Positions 16,914 to 26,300 of a stretch of 57,621 bases of DNA are shown here, one piece after another (position 1 is the stretch's first letter; the number at the start of each line of letters is the position of its first letter). A program made the position numbers and the translations under genes. The stretch comes from an uncultured Lachnospiraceae bacterium (GTDB taxonomy: Bacteria > Bacillota > Clostridia > Lachnospirales > Lachnospiraceae), in the NCBI GenBank assembly GCA_947643615.1, contig CANRWO010000019.1, positions 1-57,621 of the forward strand. The letters run 5' to 3'. Under the pieces are notes generated by a model. It had not been told where the DNA came from. It made no database searches and saw only the letters and a list, made by a program, of their open reading frames with translations.

Positions 16914-18386
16914 ATGGCAGCAAAGAGAAATTTTGTTTTGATCCTGACGGACGACCAGGGGGCATGGGCCATGCACTGTGCCGGGAATGACGACATCATC
17001 ACACCAAATTTGGACCGCCTGGCCAACATGGGGGTAAGATTTACCGATTTTTTCTGTGCTTCCCCGGTCTGTTCTCCGGCCAGGGCTTCTATTATTACGG
17101 GGGAGATGCCGTCCTGCCACGGCGTGCTGGACTGGCTGTCCGGAGGGAACGTGAATACGGAGGATTATCCTCATATGAAGGAGCATCCTTACTTTAGGCA
17201 GGAAGACCGGGCCATTGAATATCTGGAAGGACATGACACGTATGTCAGACATCTGGCCGGTGCGGGATACCGTTGCGCCCTCAGCGGGAAATGGCATCTG
17301 GGCAATTCCGTCCGGCCCAAGGAGGGATTTGAGAAATGGTACACTATCGGACACGGAGGCTGTAACTATTTCAACCCGGATATCTGCGAGAACGGGAAAT
17401 TTTACAATGAGAACCGCTATGTGACGGACCTGATCACGGAGCGGGCGCTGGATTTCCTGGGGGAGTATGTGGAGCAGGAAGCGCCCTGGTACCTGAGCGT
17501 ACATTATACGGCGCCCCACAGTCCCTGGACCAGGGAAAACCATAAAGAGGAATTCCTGAAGCTGTATGATGAATGTGCCTTTACCTCCATGCCGGAGGAG
17601 CCAGTGCATCCCAACCAGGTGGGAACCTGCCCGGTGGGAAGCACGCCGGAGAAGAGGAAGGAAATTCTCACAGGTTATTTCGCTGCCGTCACGGCCATGG
17701 ACGAGGGCGTCGGCAGGATCCTGGATAAGCTGGAAGAGAGCGGACGGCTGGAAAATACAACCATCATTTTCACTGCGGATAACGGGATGAACATGGGACA
17801 TCACGGGATCTGGGGCAAGGGCAACGGAACCTTTCCGCCGAACATGTATGACTCCTCCGTGAAAGTTCCCTTCCTGATCTATGACCCCGAGTATTTTACC
17901 GGGGGAAAGGTGGTCGGAAGGATGGCGGGACACTGCGATCTGTTCCCTACGCTGCTGGAATTGGCGGGCATTGACTACACAGTCCATGACAAACAGCATG
18001 GGAGGAGCATCTGTTCTTACGGAGCACATCCGGAGGAGGAGAGAGACAGAGATGTGGTCATGTGCGACGAGTACGGAAAGGTGCGCATGATCCGTACCCC
18101 CCGATACAAATACGTGCGGTATTATGAGACCGGGGAGGAGCAGTTCTTTGACCTTTCCGCAGATCCGGGGGAGCGGCAAAACCGCATCGGCATGCCCCGG
18201 TACGGTGAAGAGATTGCAGGCCTGCGGAGCCGGATGGAAGCCTTTTTCGAGAAATATGCGGATGGGGTAAACAATGGGATCCTTTATCGGGTGACCGGAA
18301 ACGGACAGCTGAAGCGGTGCAGCGATCCCGGCGCCTTCGACCCGGGAGTTACCTATTTTCAGGAAAATGCGGAGCATTCTTTTTAA
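16914..18386 (+). CDS. Sulfatase (type I, Cys-type formylglycine)
   Basis: The ATG at 16914 is preferred over 16908 because GGGGG (16903-16907) lies six bases before it. The 490-residue cytoplasmic enzyme hydrolyses sulfate esters. Visible features are the N-terminal metal ligands (LILTDDQG), the formylglycine motif Cys53-SPAR (residues 53-57), GKWHLG, the second metal site (FTADNGMNMGHHG), and a C-terminal DLSADPGERQN segment typical of the family. There is no signal peptide, unlike Bacteroides homologues, so desulfation is likely intracellular. Activation needs the maturase at 4675. The sulfate position it removes cannot be assigned. Element C forms its leader; a PL8 lyase follows 274 bases later. 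Confidence 0.93.
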   Translation: MAAKRNFVLILTDDQGAWAMHCAGNDDIITPNLDRLANMGVRFTDFFCASPVCSPARASIITGEMPSCHGVLDWLSGGNVNTEDYPHMKEHPYFRQEDRAIEYLEGHDTYVRHLAGAGYRCALSGKWHLGNSVRPKEGFEKWYTIGHGGCNYFNPDICENGKFYNENRYVTDLITERALDFLGEYVEQEAPWYLSVHYTAPHSPWTRENHKEEFLKLYDECAFTSMPEEPVHPNQVGTCPVGSTPEKRKEILTGYFAAVTAMDEGVGRILDKLEESGRLENTTIIFTADNGMNMGHHGIWGKGNGTFPPNMYDSSVKVPFLIYDPEYFTGGKVVGRMAGHCDLFPTLLELAGIDYTVHDKQHGRSICSYGAHPEEERDRDVVMCDEYGKVRMIRTPRYKYVRYYETGEEQFFDLSADPGERQNRIGMPRYGEEIAGLRSRMEAFFEKYADGVNNGILYRVTGNGQLKRCSDPGAFDPGVTYFQENAEHSF

Positions 18387-18482
18387 GAGTGTGAAGAGAA
18401 TGAAAAGAATTTCCGTGCCTGCAAAGTGTCCGGACAATTTCTGATTCACACATGGATTGTGGCTGCCGCCGGTGGCGGCAGG

Positions 18483-18602
18483 GCGGAAAGCGTCCGTTCA
18501 GAAAGCGCCGGATCAGAAAGCGTCCAATCAGAAAGCGCTCGTTCAGAAAGCGCCGGATCAGAAAGCGCCCGTTCAGAAAACATCCGTTCAGAGAGCGCCG
18601 GA
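18483..18602. repeat. 15-bp tandem minisatellite (eight units)
   Basis: Eight 15-bp units follow the pattern TCAGAAAGCGCCGGA with variation at the last five bases. They fill much of the 274-bp gap between sulfatase 1 and the first PL8 lyase. The frames through it (Ser/Ala- or Lys-rich) lack plausible starts and homology, so it is probably non-coding. An AAGGAGGA ribosome site for the lyase follows at about 18650. Confidence 0.8.
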
Positions 18603-18660
18603 AATGCGGCGTAAAACCGTAAGGAGCAGCCCCGGCGGAGAACCGGGATAAGGAGGATTT

Positions 18661-21030
18661 ATGGAGAGATTTCAATTGCCGGAAGAATATTTCAGAGACC
18701 GGGAGATAAAGCGTGACGTCCGCAAGGAGGCGGATATGAGGCAGATTCTGGAGGTCGTGTCAAAGGAAGAGCTGAGAGCGAAGACTTACACGCCCGCAGA
18801 CCCGGAGGAAAGCAGAGAGCGTTTTTTGAGTGCTCTGACGGAGGAAGGAATCTTCCGGGACCTGGGAGACGAACCGGCGGATTGGCTGGCAGCGTTGGAG
18901 CGTCTTGCGTTTTTGATTGTAAAAGATTATCATTACAAGAACAGGCAATGGATGTCCGGGGATCCGGGTACGGGAGAGACCGAGATCCCGGCAAGGCTTC
19001 TGCATGGAGTGATCCGGTACGGGGAGCGTGAGATGGCCCGGGAGGATAAGGGAAATGTCCGTTTTCACAGTTCCATTTTTGCCATTCCGGTCTGCGCCGT
19101 AAATATTTATTTTGCGCTGCTGCCGATTCTGCACACGGAGCGGGAGCTGCCCGGGACGGAAGCATGGAAGGCGCTTTTGTTACAATTCCGTAATACCTTA
19201 TACGGCTTGATGCTGCAGGCATGGACGCTGCCGCTGCGGGGCGATGAGACGGACGAGACGCCCTTCTGGGTGGAGCGTTTCCGAAATCACGTTTGGTGGA
19301 TGGGCGGAAATGCCGTGGGATACAGGCCGGTCTTTTACACGGCGCTGTGCTTCGGCGACAGCAGGCTGATGGATATTTTGGGAGAGGTGGTCATCGGAGC
19401 GGCCGGATCCAGGGCAGCTTATGGGGAGGATTCCTTCTGGACGGAGGGAATCTGTGCGGATGGTTTCGGCTGGGGCCACGGGGCCCAGGTCTATAACGAC
19501 GGATATCCTACGGACGCCCTGCAGGAAATCTTTTCCTTGACCAAGTATTTCAAGGGGACGTCATATGAGTATATTCTGGAGGAGATGGACTGGAAAAACA
19601 TTGTCCGTTATATCACGGGCATCAGCTGGAGTTCCTGGGGAGATTACGTTCCCCCTATGATGGGCAGACGCTGTTTCCAGGCGGAAAAGAGGGTTTCCAC
19701 CACCCGCATGATGCAAAAATTCGCAGAGGAGATTATCAGCCGGTACGGGGATTACGCGGAGGAAGCGGATCTGCAAAAGCTTCGGGCAGCGCTTGACCAG
19801 GGGGAGTTGAAGGTGGACGATGAGGACGAAGATTTCCATGGCACCCGTTACTTTTTCAACAATGACACACTGATTTCCAAGACGGCCCACCGGTATTTTT
19901 ATTTTAATACGGCGTCCGGCAGATGTAAGGGAGTGGAGTGTGCGCACGAGATGGCGGACACCCGTAATTTCTACATTCGGGACGGCAGCTGTCTGCTCCT
20001 GACGGATCCCGAGAGCTATGAGACGGCAAAGGGGACCTTCAATCCATCCCATTTCCCCGGCACTACAGAGCGGGATCTGGACAAATCCCATATCATGGCG
20101 GAGACCAACTGGAGCGGCTATAGCAGCATTCATAACTTCGCCGGAGGACTGGGAGAGGGCCTGCAGGGTGTGGCAGGTTTCATCTATGAGAAGTCGGCGA
20201 AGCGGGAAGCGGACGGCTCGGGAACGGTGAGAAATGACTTCACAAAGGAAATGATGGGCGTGAAGGCATATAAATCCGTGTTCGTGCAGGATGGGCTGTT
20301 TGTATTCCTGGGGGCAGGCATTCGGGACAATCTTCCGGAATACGGCAGCAGAATCATTACAACGGTGAACAATGTGCGTTTTCAGGATGGCGTTTTCTGC
20401 AATGAGAAAGGAGAGGGCATCGGTGAACTCAGTACCGTGAAAGAGCGGACGGAGAAATGCTTCTTCTGCAATGACGGTGTGTTGTACGGAATAGAAGCCC
20501 TTCCGGGAACCACATATTCCATAACGGCACAGACAAGGAAAACCGACTGGAAGTACCTGAACTTCATGAATCAAAATGCGGAAGACGAAGAAGTGAAGAT
20601 ATTGGAGGTCACCCTGGATCATGGCAGCGGGCCCCTGGACAGCGGCTACAGCTACTGGATGTGCGTGGATCCGGGGACGAGTCCCGCACAGGCGGAGGCC
20701 GGCTTCCGGATTTTGAGCAACACCTCCGCAGTACAGGCAGTGGGTTTCGGCGGCAGGAGAGCGGCATGTGTCTTCTATGAGGGAACGGAGCTGGATCTGG
20801 GGGAATATGTGCTTGCGGTTTCGGATGCCTGTGTGCTGGAGGCAGTGGGAGCCGGAGAAGGCCTTGTGGAGTTTTCTCTTTGCGATCCCTGCCAGAACAG
20901 GGAATTGCCCTACATAACCGTGTCTCTGCGAAGAAAGGCCGACGGCAGGGTATACAGTATTCAGATCCAGCTGCCTTCCGGGAATATGAGGGGAAGCTGT
21001 GCCAAAATGCAGCTTGAGATCAAATCCTGA
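18661..21030 (+). CDS. Polysaccharide lyase family 8 (chondroitin AC/hyaluronate lyase-like)
   Basis: This 789-residue lyase would cleave uronic-acid-containing glycosaminoglycans by beta-elimination, leaving an unsaturated uronate. The alpha-helical domain (about 1-370) carries the PL8 active-site pattern: Asn near 217 (WWMGGNAVG), His273 and Tyr282 in GFGWGHGAQVYNDGYPTD, and Arg336 in MMGRRCF. The Tyr-Arg spacing of 54 equals that I recall for Flavobacterium chondroitinase AC. The C-terminal beta-sandwich includes the conserved PGTT (NPSHFPGTTERD). There is no signal peptide, so it probably acts on imported oligosaccharides. An AAGGAGG ribosome site precedes it. Chondroitin versus hyaluronan specificity is open, although the sulfatases favour sulfated substrates. 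Confidence 0.85.
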   Translation: MERFQLPEEYFRDREIKRDVRKEADMRQILEVVSKEELRAKTYTPADPEESRERFLSALTEEGIFRDLGDEPADWLAALERLAFLIVKDYHYKNRQWMSGDPGTGETEIPARLLHGVIRYGEREMAREDKGNVRFHSSIFAIPVCAVNIYFALLPILHTERELPGTEAWKALLLQFRNTLYGLMLQAWTLPLRGDETDETPFWVERFRNHVWWMGGNAVGYRPVFYTALCFGDSRLMDILGEVVIGAAGSRAAYGEDSFWTEGICADGFGWGHGAQVYNDGYPTDALQEIFSLTKYFKGTSYEYILEEMDWKNIVRYITGISWSSWGDYVPPMMGRRCFQAEKRVSTTRMMQKFAEEIISRYGDYAEEADLQKLRAALDQGELKVDDEDEDFHGTRYFFNNDTLISKTAHRYFYFNTASGRCKGVECAHEMADTRNFYIRDGSCLLLTDPESYETAKGTFNPSHFPGTTERDLDKSHIMAETNWSGYSSIHNFAGGLGEGLQGVAGFIYEKSAKREADGSGTVRNDFTKEMMGVKAYKSVFVQDGLFVFLGAGIRDNLPEYGSRIITTVNNVRFQDGVFCNEKGEGIGELSTVKERTEKCFFCNDGVLYGIEALPGTTYSITAQTRKTDWKYLNFMNQNAEDEEVKILEVTLDHGSGPLDSGYSYWMCVDPGTSPAQAEAGFRILSNTSAVQAVGFGGRRAACVFYEGTELDLGEYVLAVSDACVLEAVGAGEGLVEFSLCDPCQNRELPYITVSLRRKADGRVYSIQIQLPSGNMRGSCAKMQLEIKS

Positions 21031-21031
21031 T

Positions 21032-21152
21032 AACATTATGCTGATGGACTGATTTTTCACACGCAAATTTGTGCCGGAGCGTCACAAATTTGTTTGATGG
21101 CAGACGCAAATTTGATATTTGCGTCGCCCCGTCGCGTAAACGCTCCGGAATG
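21032..21152 (+). repeat. Pseudoknot-type intergenic element, copy D (compensatory variant)
   Basis: P1 is the perfect 10-bp CAAATTTGTG/CACAAATTTG (21064-21073, 21083-21092); its loop CCGGAGCG (21074-21081) pairs perfectly with CGCTCCGG (21141-21148). P2 is GACGCAAAT/ATTTGCGTC (21103-21111, 21117-21125). Relative to copy B, two pseudoknot pairs change on both strands (T-A to C-G, A-T to G-C), and both hairpins keep their form with different sequences. This is the strongest evidence for a conserved RNA fold. Confidence 0.65.
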
Positions 21153-21160
21153 GAGATTAG

Positions 21161-21309
21161 ATTGAAAAATAAGTCTGATGACTTTATTTTTCAATCGGCA
21201 ATTTGAGTCAGAGCCTCAAATATGCCCTGATCGCAGATGAGAAATCGCCTGCGCGAATTTCTCATCGCGTGTCATCGCAGTAAACTGCTCTGACATGGAG
21301 GATTAGTGT
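21161..21309 (+). repeat. Pseudoknot-type intergenic element, copy E (identical to F)
   Basis: A leading 12-bp hairpin ATTGAAAAATAA/TTATTTTTCAAT (21161-21172, 21184-21195) precedes P1 (GGCA-ATTTGAG with CTCAAAT-ATGCC). The loop GTCAGAGC (21207-21214) pairs with GCTCTGAC (21287-21294). P2 is GATGAGAAAT/ATTTCTCATC (21236-21245, 21257-21266). The element is followed by a further hairpin (GTGAGA-AGTACTT with AAGTACT-TCTCAC, 21308-21368), 70 bp before the sulfatase start. As read, these 149 bp match 22995-23143 exactly. Confidence 0.65.
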
Positions 21310-21440
21310 GAGAAGTACTTCCAGCCACTCACAGCAAAGGCTGTTTCGCGGGGAAGTACTAAGTCTCACACGTGAAAAACGCAGAGTGCAGCGTTTTTCG
21401 TTTTTATTTAGGCCGCCTAATGGCGGCAAAGGAGAATAAT

Positions 21441-22832
21441 ATGAAACATCCGAATATTATTATGGTATTTCCTGACCAGCTGCAGCATGACGCGCTGCAT
21501 TTCAGGGGGAAAATGCCGTCAGTGACCCCTAACCTGGACGCTTTTGCCAGGGAGAGCGCCGTGATGGAAAACTGCATGAGCAACCATCCCATCTGCAGTC
21601 CCTTCCGGGCCATGATGCTCACCAGCAGATACGGCATTCATACGGGAGTCGTGGGCAACTGCCGGACGGGGACCAGGGAGCATGGCTGCTACTTAAAGAA
21701 AAGTGAGGTATGCCTCACGGACGTGCTGCGGGAATGTGGATATGATGTGGGATACATAGGGAAATGGCACCTGGATCCCCCGGAGGTATCCCATCTGCCT
21801 TTTACGGAAGGATACCGGGAGGACGGGAAGATCTGGGACAGCTACACTCTGCCCCAGAGACGGCACGGCATCAATTTCTGGCATGGCTACGGCTGCTGCG
21901 ACCATCACAAAGAGCCTCATTACTGGCATAATGAGGCGAAGCCGGAGGAGGTGATCCACCCGGGAAAATGGTCCGTGGAGCATGAGACGGACGTGGCGGT
22001 GGACTATATCCTGAACAGGGACGGTGTGCGGGATGAGGAGAATCCCTTCATGCTGTTTGTGGCCCACAATCCGCCCCATCCGCCCTATGATGAAGTGCCT
22101 GAAAAGTATGCGGAGCTGTATAAGGACAAAACGCCGGAGGAGCTTCTGGCAAGTCCCTGCTACCATGTGTGGGAGGAGGGAGCCGCGGCGGAGATGTTTT
22201 CCGGGAACCGCAGTAACGGTACGGCAGAGCGGGCAGTGAGGGATTACCTGGGGGCATTGACCGGGGTGGATGAAAACTTCGGCAGGATCCTGCAGGCCAT
22301 AGAGGATAAAGGGATTCATGATGACACAATTGTCATTTTTACTTCGGACCATGGCGACCTGATGGGAAGTCATGACATGACCGGGAAAGGTCCCTGGTAC
22401 CGGGACAGCTTCAACATTCCTTTTATAGTGCGGTATCCCGGGAAGGTGGCGCCCTCCAATCCCCGCACCGTTATGGGGGCGGTGGATATGATGCCTACGA
22501 TTCTGGGCCTGGCGGGCCTGGAGGAGAAGATTCCCCACACGGCGGAGGGCAGAAACCGCTCCGGCTGTATGCTCACGGGAGTGGAGGACGAGGAGGCGGA
22601 CGCGCTGTATTTCGGATTCGGCCGCTATCGGGCCAGAGGGTTGAAAACAGGGAAGTATACTTTTGTGTCCCTGCAGAACTATGCGGATGATGAAACATTC
22701 GTACTCTATGACGATGAAAAGGATTATTACCAGTTGGAGGATATTTCCGAAAAGGAGCCTGGGGTCACGGCGCTCTTAAAGGAACGGCTGGAAAAGCGGC
22801 TGGCGGAGATCGGCGATAACTGGAGAGACTAG
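21441..22832 (+). CDS. Sulfatase (type I, Cys-type formylglycine)
   Basis: The ATG at 21441 follows AAAGGAGAA; the frame upstream runs through element-associated hairpin DNA and is not used. The 463-residue enzyme has the N-terminal FPDQLQ metal region, formylglycine motif Cys52-SPFR, GKWHLDPPE, and FTSDHGDLMGSHD for the second metal site. It lacks a signal peptide. The closest general type is the S1 sulfatase group that acts on sugar sulfates; the exact position specificity is unknown. Elements D and E precede it, F and G follow. The CTAG target of MITE copy 2 overlaps the last bases of the gene (GAC TAG), preserving the stop codon. Confidence 0.93.
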   Translation: MKHPNIIMVFPDQLQHDALHFRGKMPSVTPNLDAFARESAVMENCMSNHPICSPFRAMMLTSRYGIHTGVVGNCRTGTREHGCYLKKSEVCLTDVLRECGYDVGYIGKWHLDPPEVSHLPFTEGYREDGKIWDSYTLPQRRHGINFWHGYGCCDHHKEPHYWHNEAKPEEVIHPGKWSVEHETDVAVDYILNRDGVRDEENPFMLFVAHNPPHPPYDEVPEKYAELYKDKTPEELLASPCYHVWEEGAAAEMFSGNRSNGTAERAVRDYLGALTGVDENFGRILQAIEDKGIHDDTIVIFTSDHGDLMGSHDMTGKGPWYRDSFNIPFIVRYPGKVAPSNPRTVMGAVDMMPTILGLAGLEEKIPHTAEGRNRSGCMLTGVEDEEADALYFGFGRYRARGLKTGKYTFVSLQNYADDETFVLYDDEKDYYQLEDISEKEPGVTALLKERLEKRLAEIGDNWRD

Positions 22833-22994
22833 TACATCGTTGCATTAATTCTTGAGTAATCAGCACTCGCTGTTCACGCCATCGCCGCGTTGTCGTCAGT
22901 CAACGATGCCACCGCATCGCCTCCTTCCTCCGCCTTACGCTGACGCAAACATCAAGCACTGATTTACTTCAAGATTAACGCAATGCTGTACTAG
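22829..22994 (+). mobile_element. MITE copy 2 (162 bp plus CTAG target duplication)
   Basis: As read by eye, this is identical to 3267-3432 in reverse orientation and bounded by CTAG at 22829-22832 and 22991-22994. It landed in the stop region of sulfatase 2 without changing the protein and separates that gene from element F. Identity between the copies indicates recent movement. No transposase lies in the window. Confidence 0.9.
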
Positions 22995-23143
22995 ATTGAA
23001 AAATAAGTCTGATGACTTTATTTTTCAATCGGCAATTTGAGTCAGAGCCTCAAATATGCCCTGATCGCAGATGAGAAATCGCCTGCGCGAATTTCTCATC
23101 GCGTGTCATCGCAGTAAACTGCTCTGACATGGAGGATTAGTGA
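22995..23143 (+). repeat. Pseudoknot-type intergenic element, copy F (identical to E)
   Basis: All stems described for copy E are present with the same sequence. Together with E it forms 149-bp direct repeats flanking sulfatase 2, so homologous recombination between them could delete that gene. It ends in ATGGAGGATTAGTG. Confidence 0.65.
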
Positions 23144-23145
23144 AA

Positions 23146-23220
23146 AGATCGTGTTGATGGCCTGATTTTTCAGAGGGCAATTTAAGTCATTGCAGTAAAT
23201 TGCTCTGATATGGAGTATGA
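23146..23220 (+). repeat. Shortened intergenic element, copy G
   Basis: Only the ends of the family remain: GTTGATGGCCTGATTTTTC, GGCAATTTAAGTCA, then GCAGTAAATTGCTCTGATATGGAG. The hairpin GCAATTTA/TAAATTGC replaces P1 and P2, and the pseudoknot partner GCTCTGA has no full complement. It is about 85 bp upstream of the second lyase and is probably a deletion derivative. Confidence 0.45.
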
Positions 23221-23305
23221 GTGCATGACATCGGCAGGTATTTTCCGGATGGGATTGTGATGTTTTTCACACGGCGCAAAGAGCAGCGCAGAAATGGGGA
23301 TTAAT

Positions 23306-26300
23306 ATGATATATTCCTTTGAGGAAGGGATTTTGACGGGGATCGAGGCGGTCAATTCCACTATAAGAGCGGACAGGGAGCATCACAGGGGCGGAGCACA
23401 GTCCCTTTGCTGGGAGGCAGAAGACAGCGCGGAGCTTATTTTCAGAGGGCCTGTGGAGTACCGGCATTTCAGGGAGGGAGGGCCCAATCAGGATCGCTGC
23501 TGCTTTGTGGTATGGCTGTACAGGGAGGAAGCCGGGGAAGAGGCGATGCGCTTTGCCTTCTATAAAAAAGGGCGGGAGTGCTGCCATTTCGACTTTGGAC
23601 AGGAGTTTCAGGGTTGGCGTACCTGCTGGGTGCCCTTTCGGGATATGGAAGGGGAGCCGGAGGAGGGGATGGATGAAATCCGCCTGAGCAGGGCGGGAAA
23701 CGGAAGGGAATCCGTTTGGCTGGACCAGATGATTACCTCCGTGCCCATTGACCCCAGACATCCGGTACCGGATCTGCAGGTCCCCTTTGTGAATCCTTCC
23801 GTGGACAGGGCGGTGAACGCCCATTGGACCTCAGTGCTGCGTTTCTTCCGGCTGGAACAGGCGCAGCGGGAGAGGCTTTGGGCAGCGGAGAGAGGGAAGG
23901 CGAAGTCCGGACAGGAGGAAAATGTGCCGGATGCGGAGAAAGAGACACGTTGGAATGAGAAGCGTCGGAATGAGATTTGTCTTATTATAGAAAGGATGGA
24001 GCAGTACTTTCTGGGGATTTACCGCCTCAAATCGAGTGAAAATCCTCAGGAGTCTGCTTCTTCCCAGGACAATATGTCCGGGGCCGGAAAGGCTGCTGCC
24101 CTCTGGGAGCAGTATGCCGGACTGAACCTGAAGAGGGGGCGGGACGGATTATACAGCGGGGTAAGCGTTGACGCTGTGCATCACAGGGCGGCCTATCCCA
24201 GGGAGGAGGCGGAGCGGCTGAAGAGGCTCACCGGGGCGGTGGGAATCCAGAAATGCGGCGAGCTGTTGCTGCAGACCGCATATCTGTGGCATGAAGGGGA
24301 CAGCCGGCTGAAAAAGGAGGCTGCCGACCACTTTGGGGAGCTGCTGCAGCACCTTTGGGAGCAGGGATGGGCTGCAGGCTCCTCCCTGGGCACTACCCAT
24401 CATATGGGATATCTCATGAGAGAGCTGTATGTGTCCGTATTCTTAATGCGAAAGCCTTTAAAAGAGAAGGGACTGCTTGCCGGCGCAGCGGAGATGGCTG
24501 GCTGGTTCTCGGGAAGAGGAAGGATTTTCCGAGGGCCGGAGGAGCTGCAGGGAGAGAGCACGGATACCCTGAATACACTGCTGTGGGGAATACTGTGCTC
24601 CATACTGATGACGGAGGAGGAGAGCTTCCGGGTTTGCTGCCTGAATGCTTTTCGAGACTGGCTGAGTGCTGTCCTGAAGCCGGCGCCCGGATTGGAGGGG
24701 CCTTATAAGGCGGACGGGAGCGCGTTCCATCATGCGGCACATTACCCGGCCTATGCCGTAGGCGGTTTTCAGGGAGCGGCCCCGGTGGTATATGCCTTAA
24801 GCGGGACCCTCTTTGCCCTGGAAAAGGAAGCCCATCAGACCATGCGCAACGCGCTGTTTTATATGAGGATTTACTGTAACAGATATAACTGGCCGGTGAG
24901 CATGTCTTCCAGACATCCCCGGGGAGTCGGGGAGATGAGCGGGATCACCGATTTGAAACCCTTTTACTGTATGGCTCTGGCAGGCCTCCCGGGGGCGGAA
25001 GCCGGAGAGGACGGCAGAGTGCCGGTAGATGAGGAAATGGCGGGCGCACTGCTGCGCCTGGCGGAATATAAGGCGTTCCCTCCCGGGGAGGAGCTGAGAA
25101 GGCTGGGATACCGGGCGGAGCGTGCCCCGGAAGGCCATTTTGTCATGAATTATGCCTGTGCGGGGATTCACCGCAGAGGGGAGTGGATGGCCTGTGTGCG
25201 GGGACACAGCCGCTATCTCTGGGGCAATGAGACCTATGAAAAAAACAATCTTTATGGCAGATACATCACATACGGCAGCCTGCAGATCCTGGGAAGCGGA
25301 ACCCCTGTGAACAACGGGGACAGCGGCTTTTGGCAGGAGGGATGGGACTGGAACCATTTCCCCGGGACGACTTCCGTGGTGTTGCCCTGGGAGGAGCTGC
25401 GCCAGCGGGTGTGCGTGGTGGACGCCACTGCCGGCTTTGAGGAGATGCTTTTGTCCGACGAGACGTTTGCAGGAGGCGTGTCTCTTGGGGGACGTCAGGG
25501 GTGCTTCGGCATGAAGCTCCACGGGCATGCGAAATACGACGGCAGCCTGCGGGCGAGAAAGAGCTGGTTCTTCTTTGAGGACCGGATCCTCTGCCTGGGC
25601 AGCGGCGTGGAAGACCGCAGGGAGCGGTATGAGACCGTGACCACTCTGTACCAGCACTGGCTGGGTGAGGAGGTTTCGGGGGAGAAGCCGGAGGAGCATT
25701 CCGTGTGGAGATCGGAAGCCGATACCTCCCTGCTGCTGCGGGACCCTTCCGGGAATGAATATATTGTACCCGGGGAACAGCAGGTGATTGTGACCCGGGG
25801 GTTGCAGGAATCCCGGGCCCAGGACACCGGACAGCCTACCTTCGCCTGGTATGAGAAAGCCTGGATCAGCCATGGGAAAGGGCCCTGTCGGGGAGAATAT
25901 GAGTACATGATACGGATTCCCCGGGAGAGGCCTTCTGAGGAAGCAGATTTGCCCCTGGCGGCCGGCCCGGAGGGCGCCGAGAGGCGTGTTTACCGGATCC
26001 TTCAAAAAGATGAAGCTCTCCATGCCGTATACGACCCGGAGACGGGAATATATGCCTACGTGTTCTTCGAGGCCTGTTCCGTGCCGGAAGGAGGGGGCGG
26101 GACGGTTCTGGGAGCAGATATCCCCTGCCTGGCCATGGAAGAGCGGCAGGGGGAGGAGCTGCGTATCAGCTTCTGCGACCCCGACCTTCGGTTTTACGAA
26201 GGCCAGGAACCCGATCAGCTGGATGAGGACGGAAATCAGAAGGAGGTAAGCCTGTACTCCAGAACCTGGCTGAAGAGTGAAAGCATCGGGAAATGGAGTA

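Noticed and set aside
18483..18602. Possible CRISPR array at the 15-bp repeats
   Set aside because: Units are contiguous with no spacers, shorter than CRISPR repeats, and no cas genes are present. The same applies to the other minisatellites.
21032..23220. Micro-ORF ATGGAGGATTAG at the end of the intergenic elements as a conserved leader peptide
   Set aside because: It encodes only three residues and the reading frame is not kept in copies B, C, D and G. The conserved bases are better explained by a ribosome-site-like sequence or structure.
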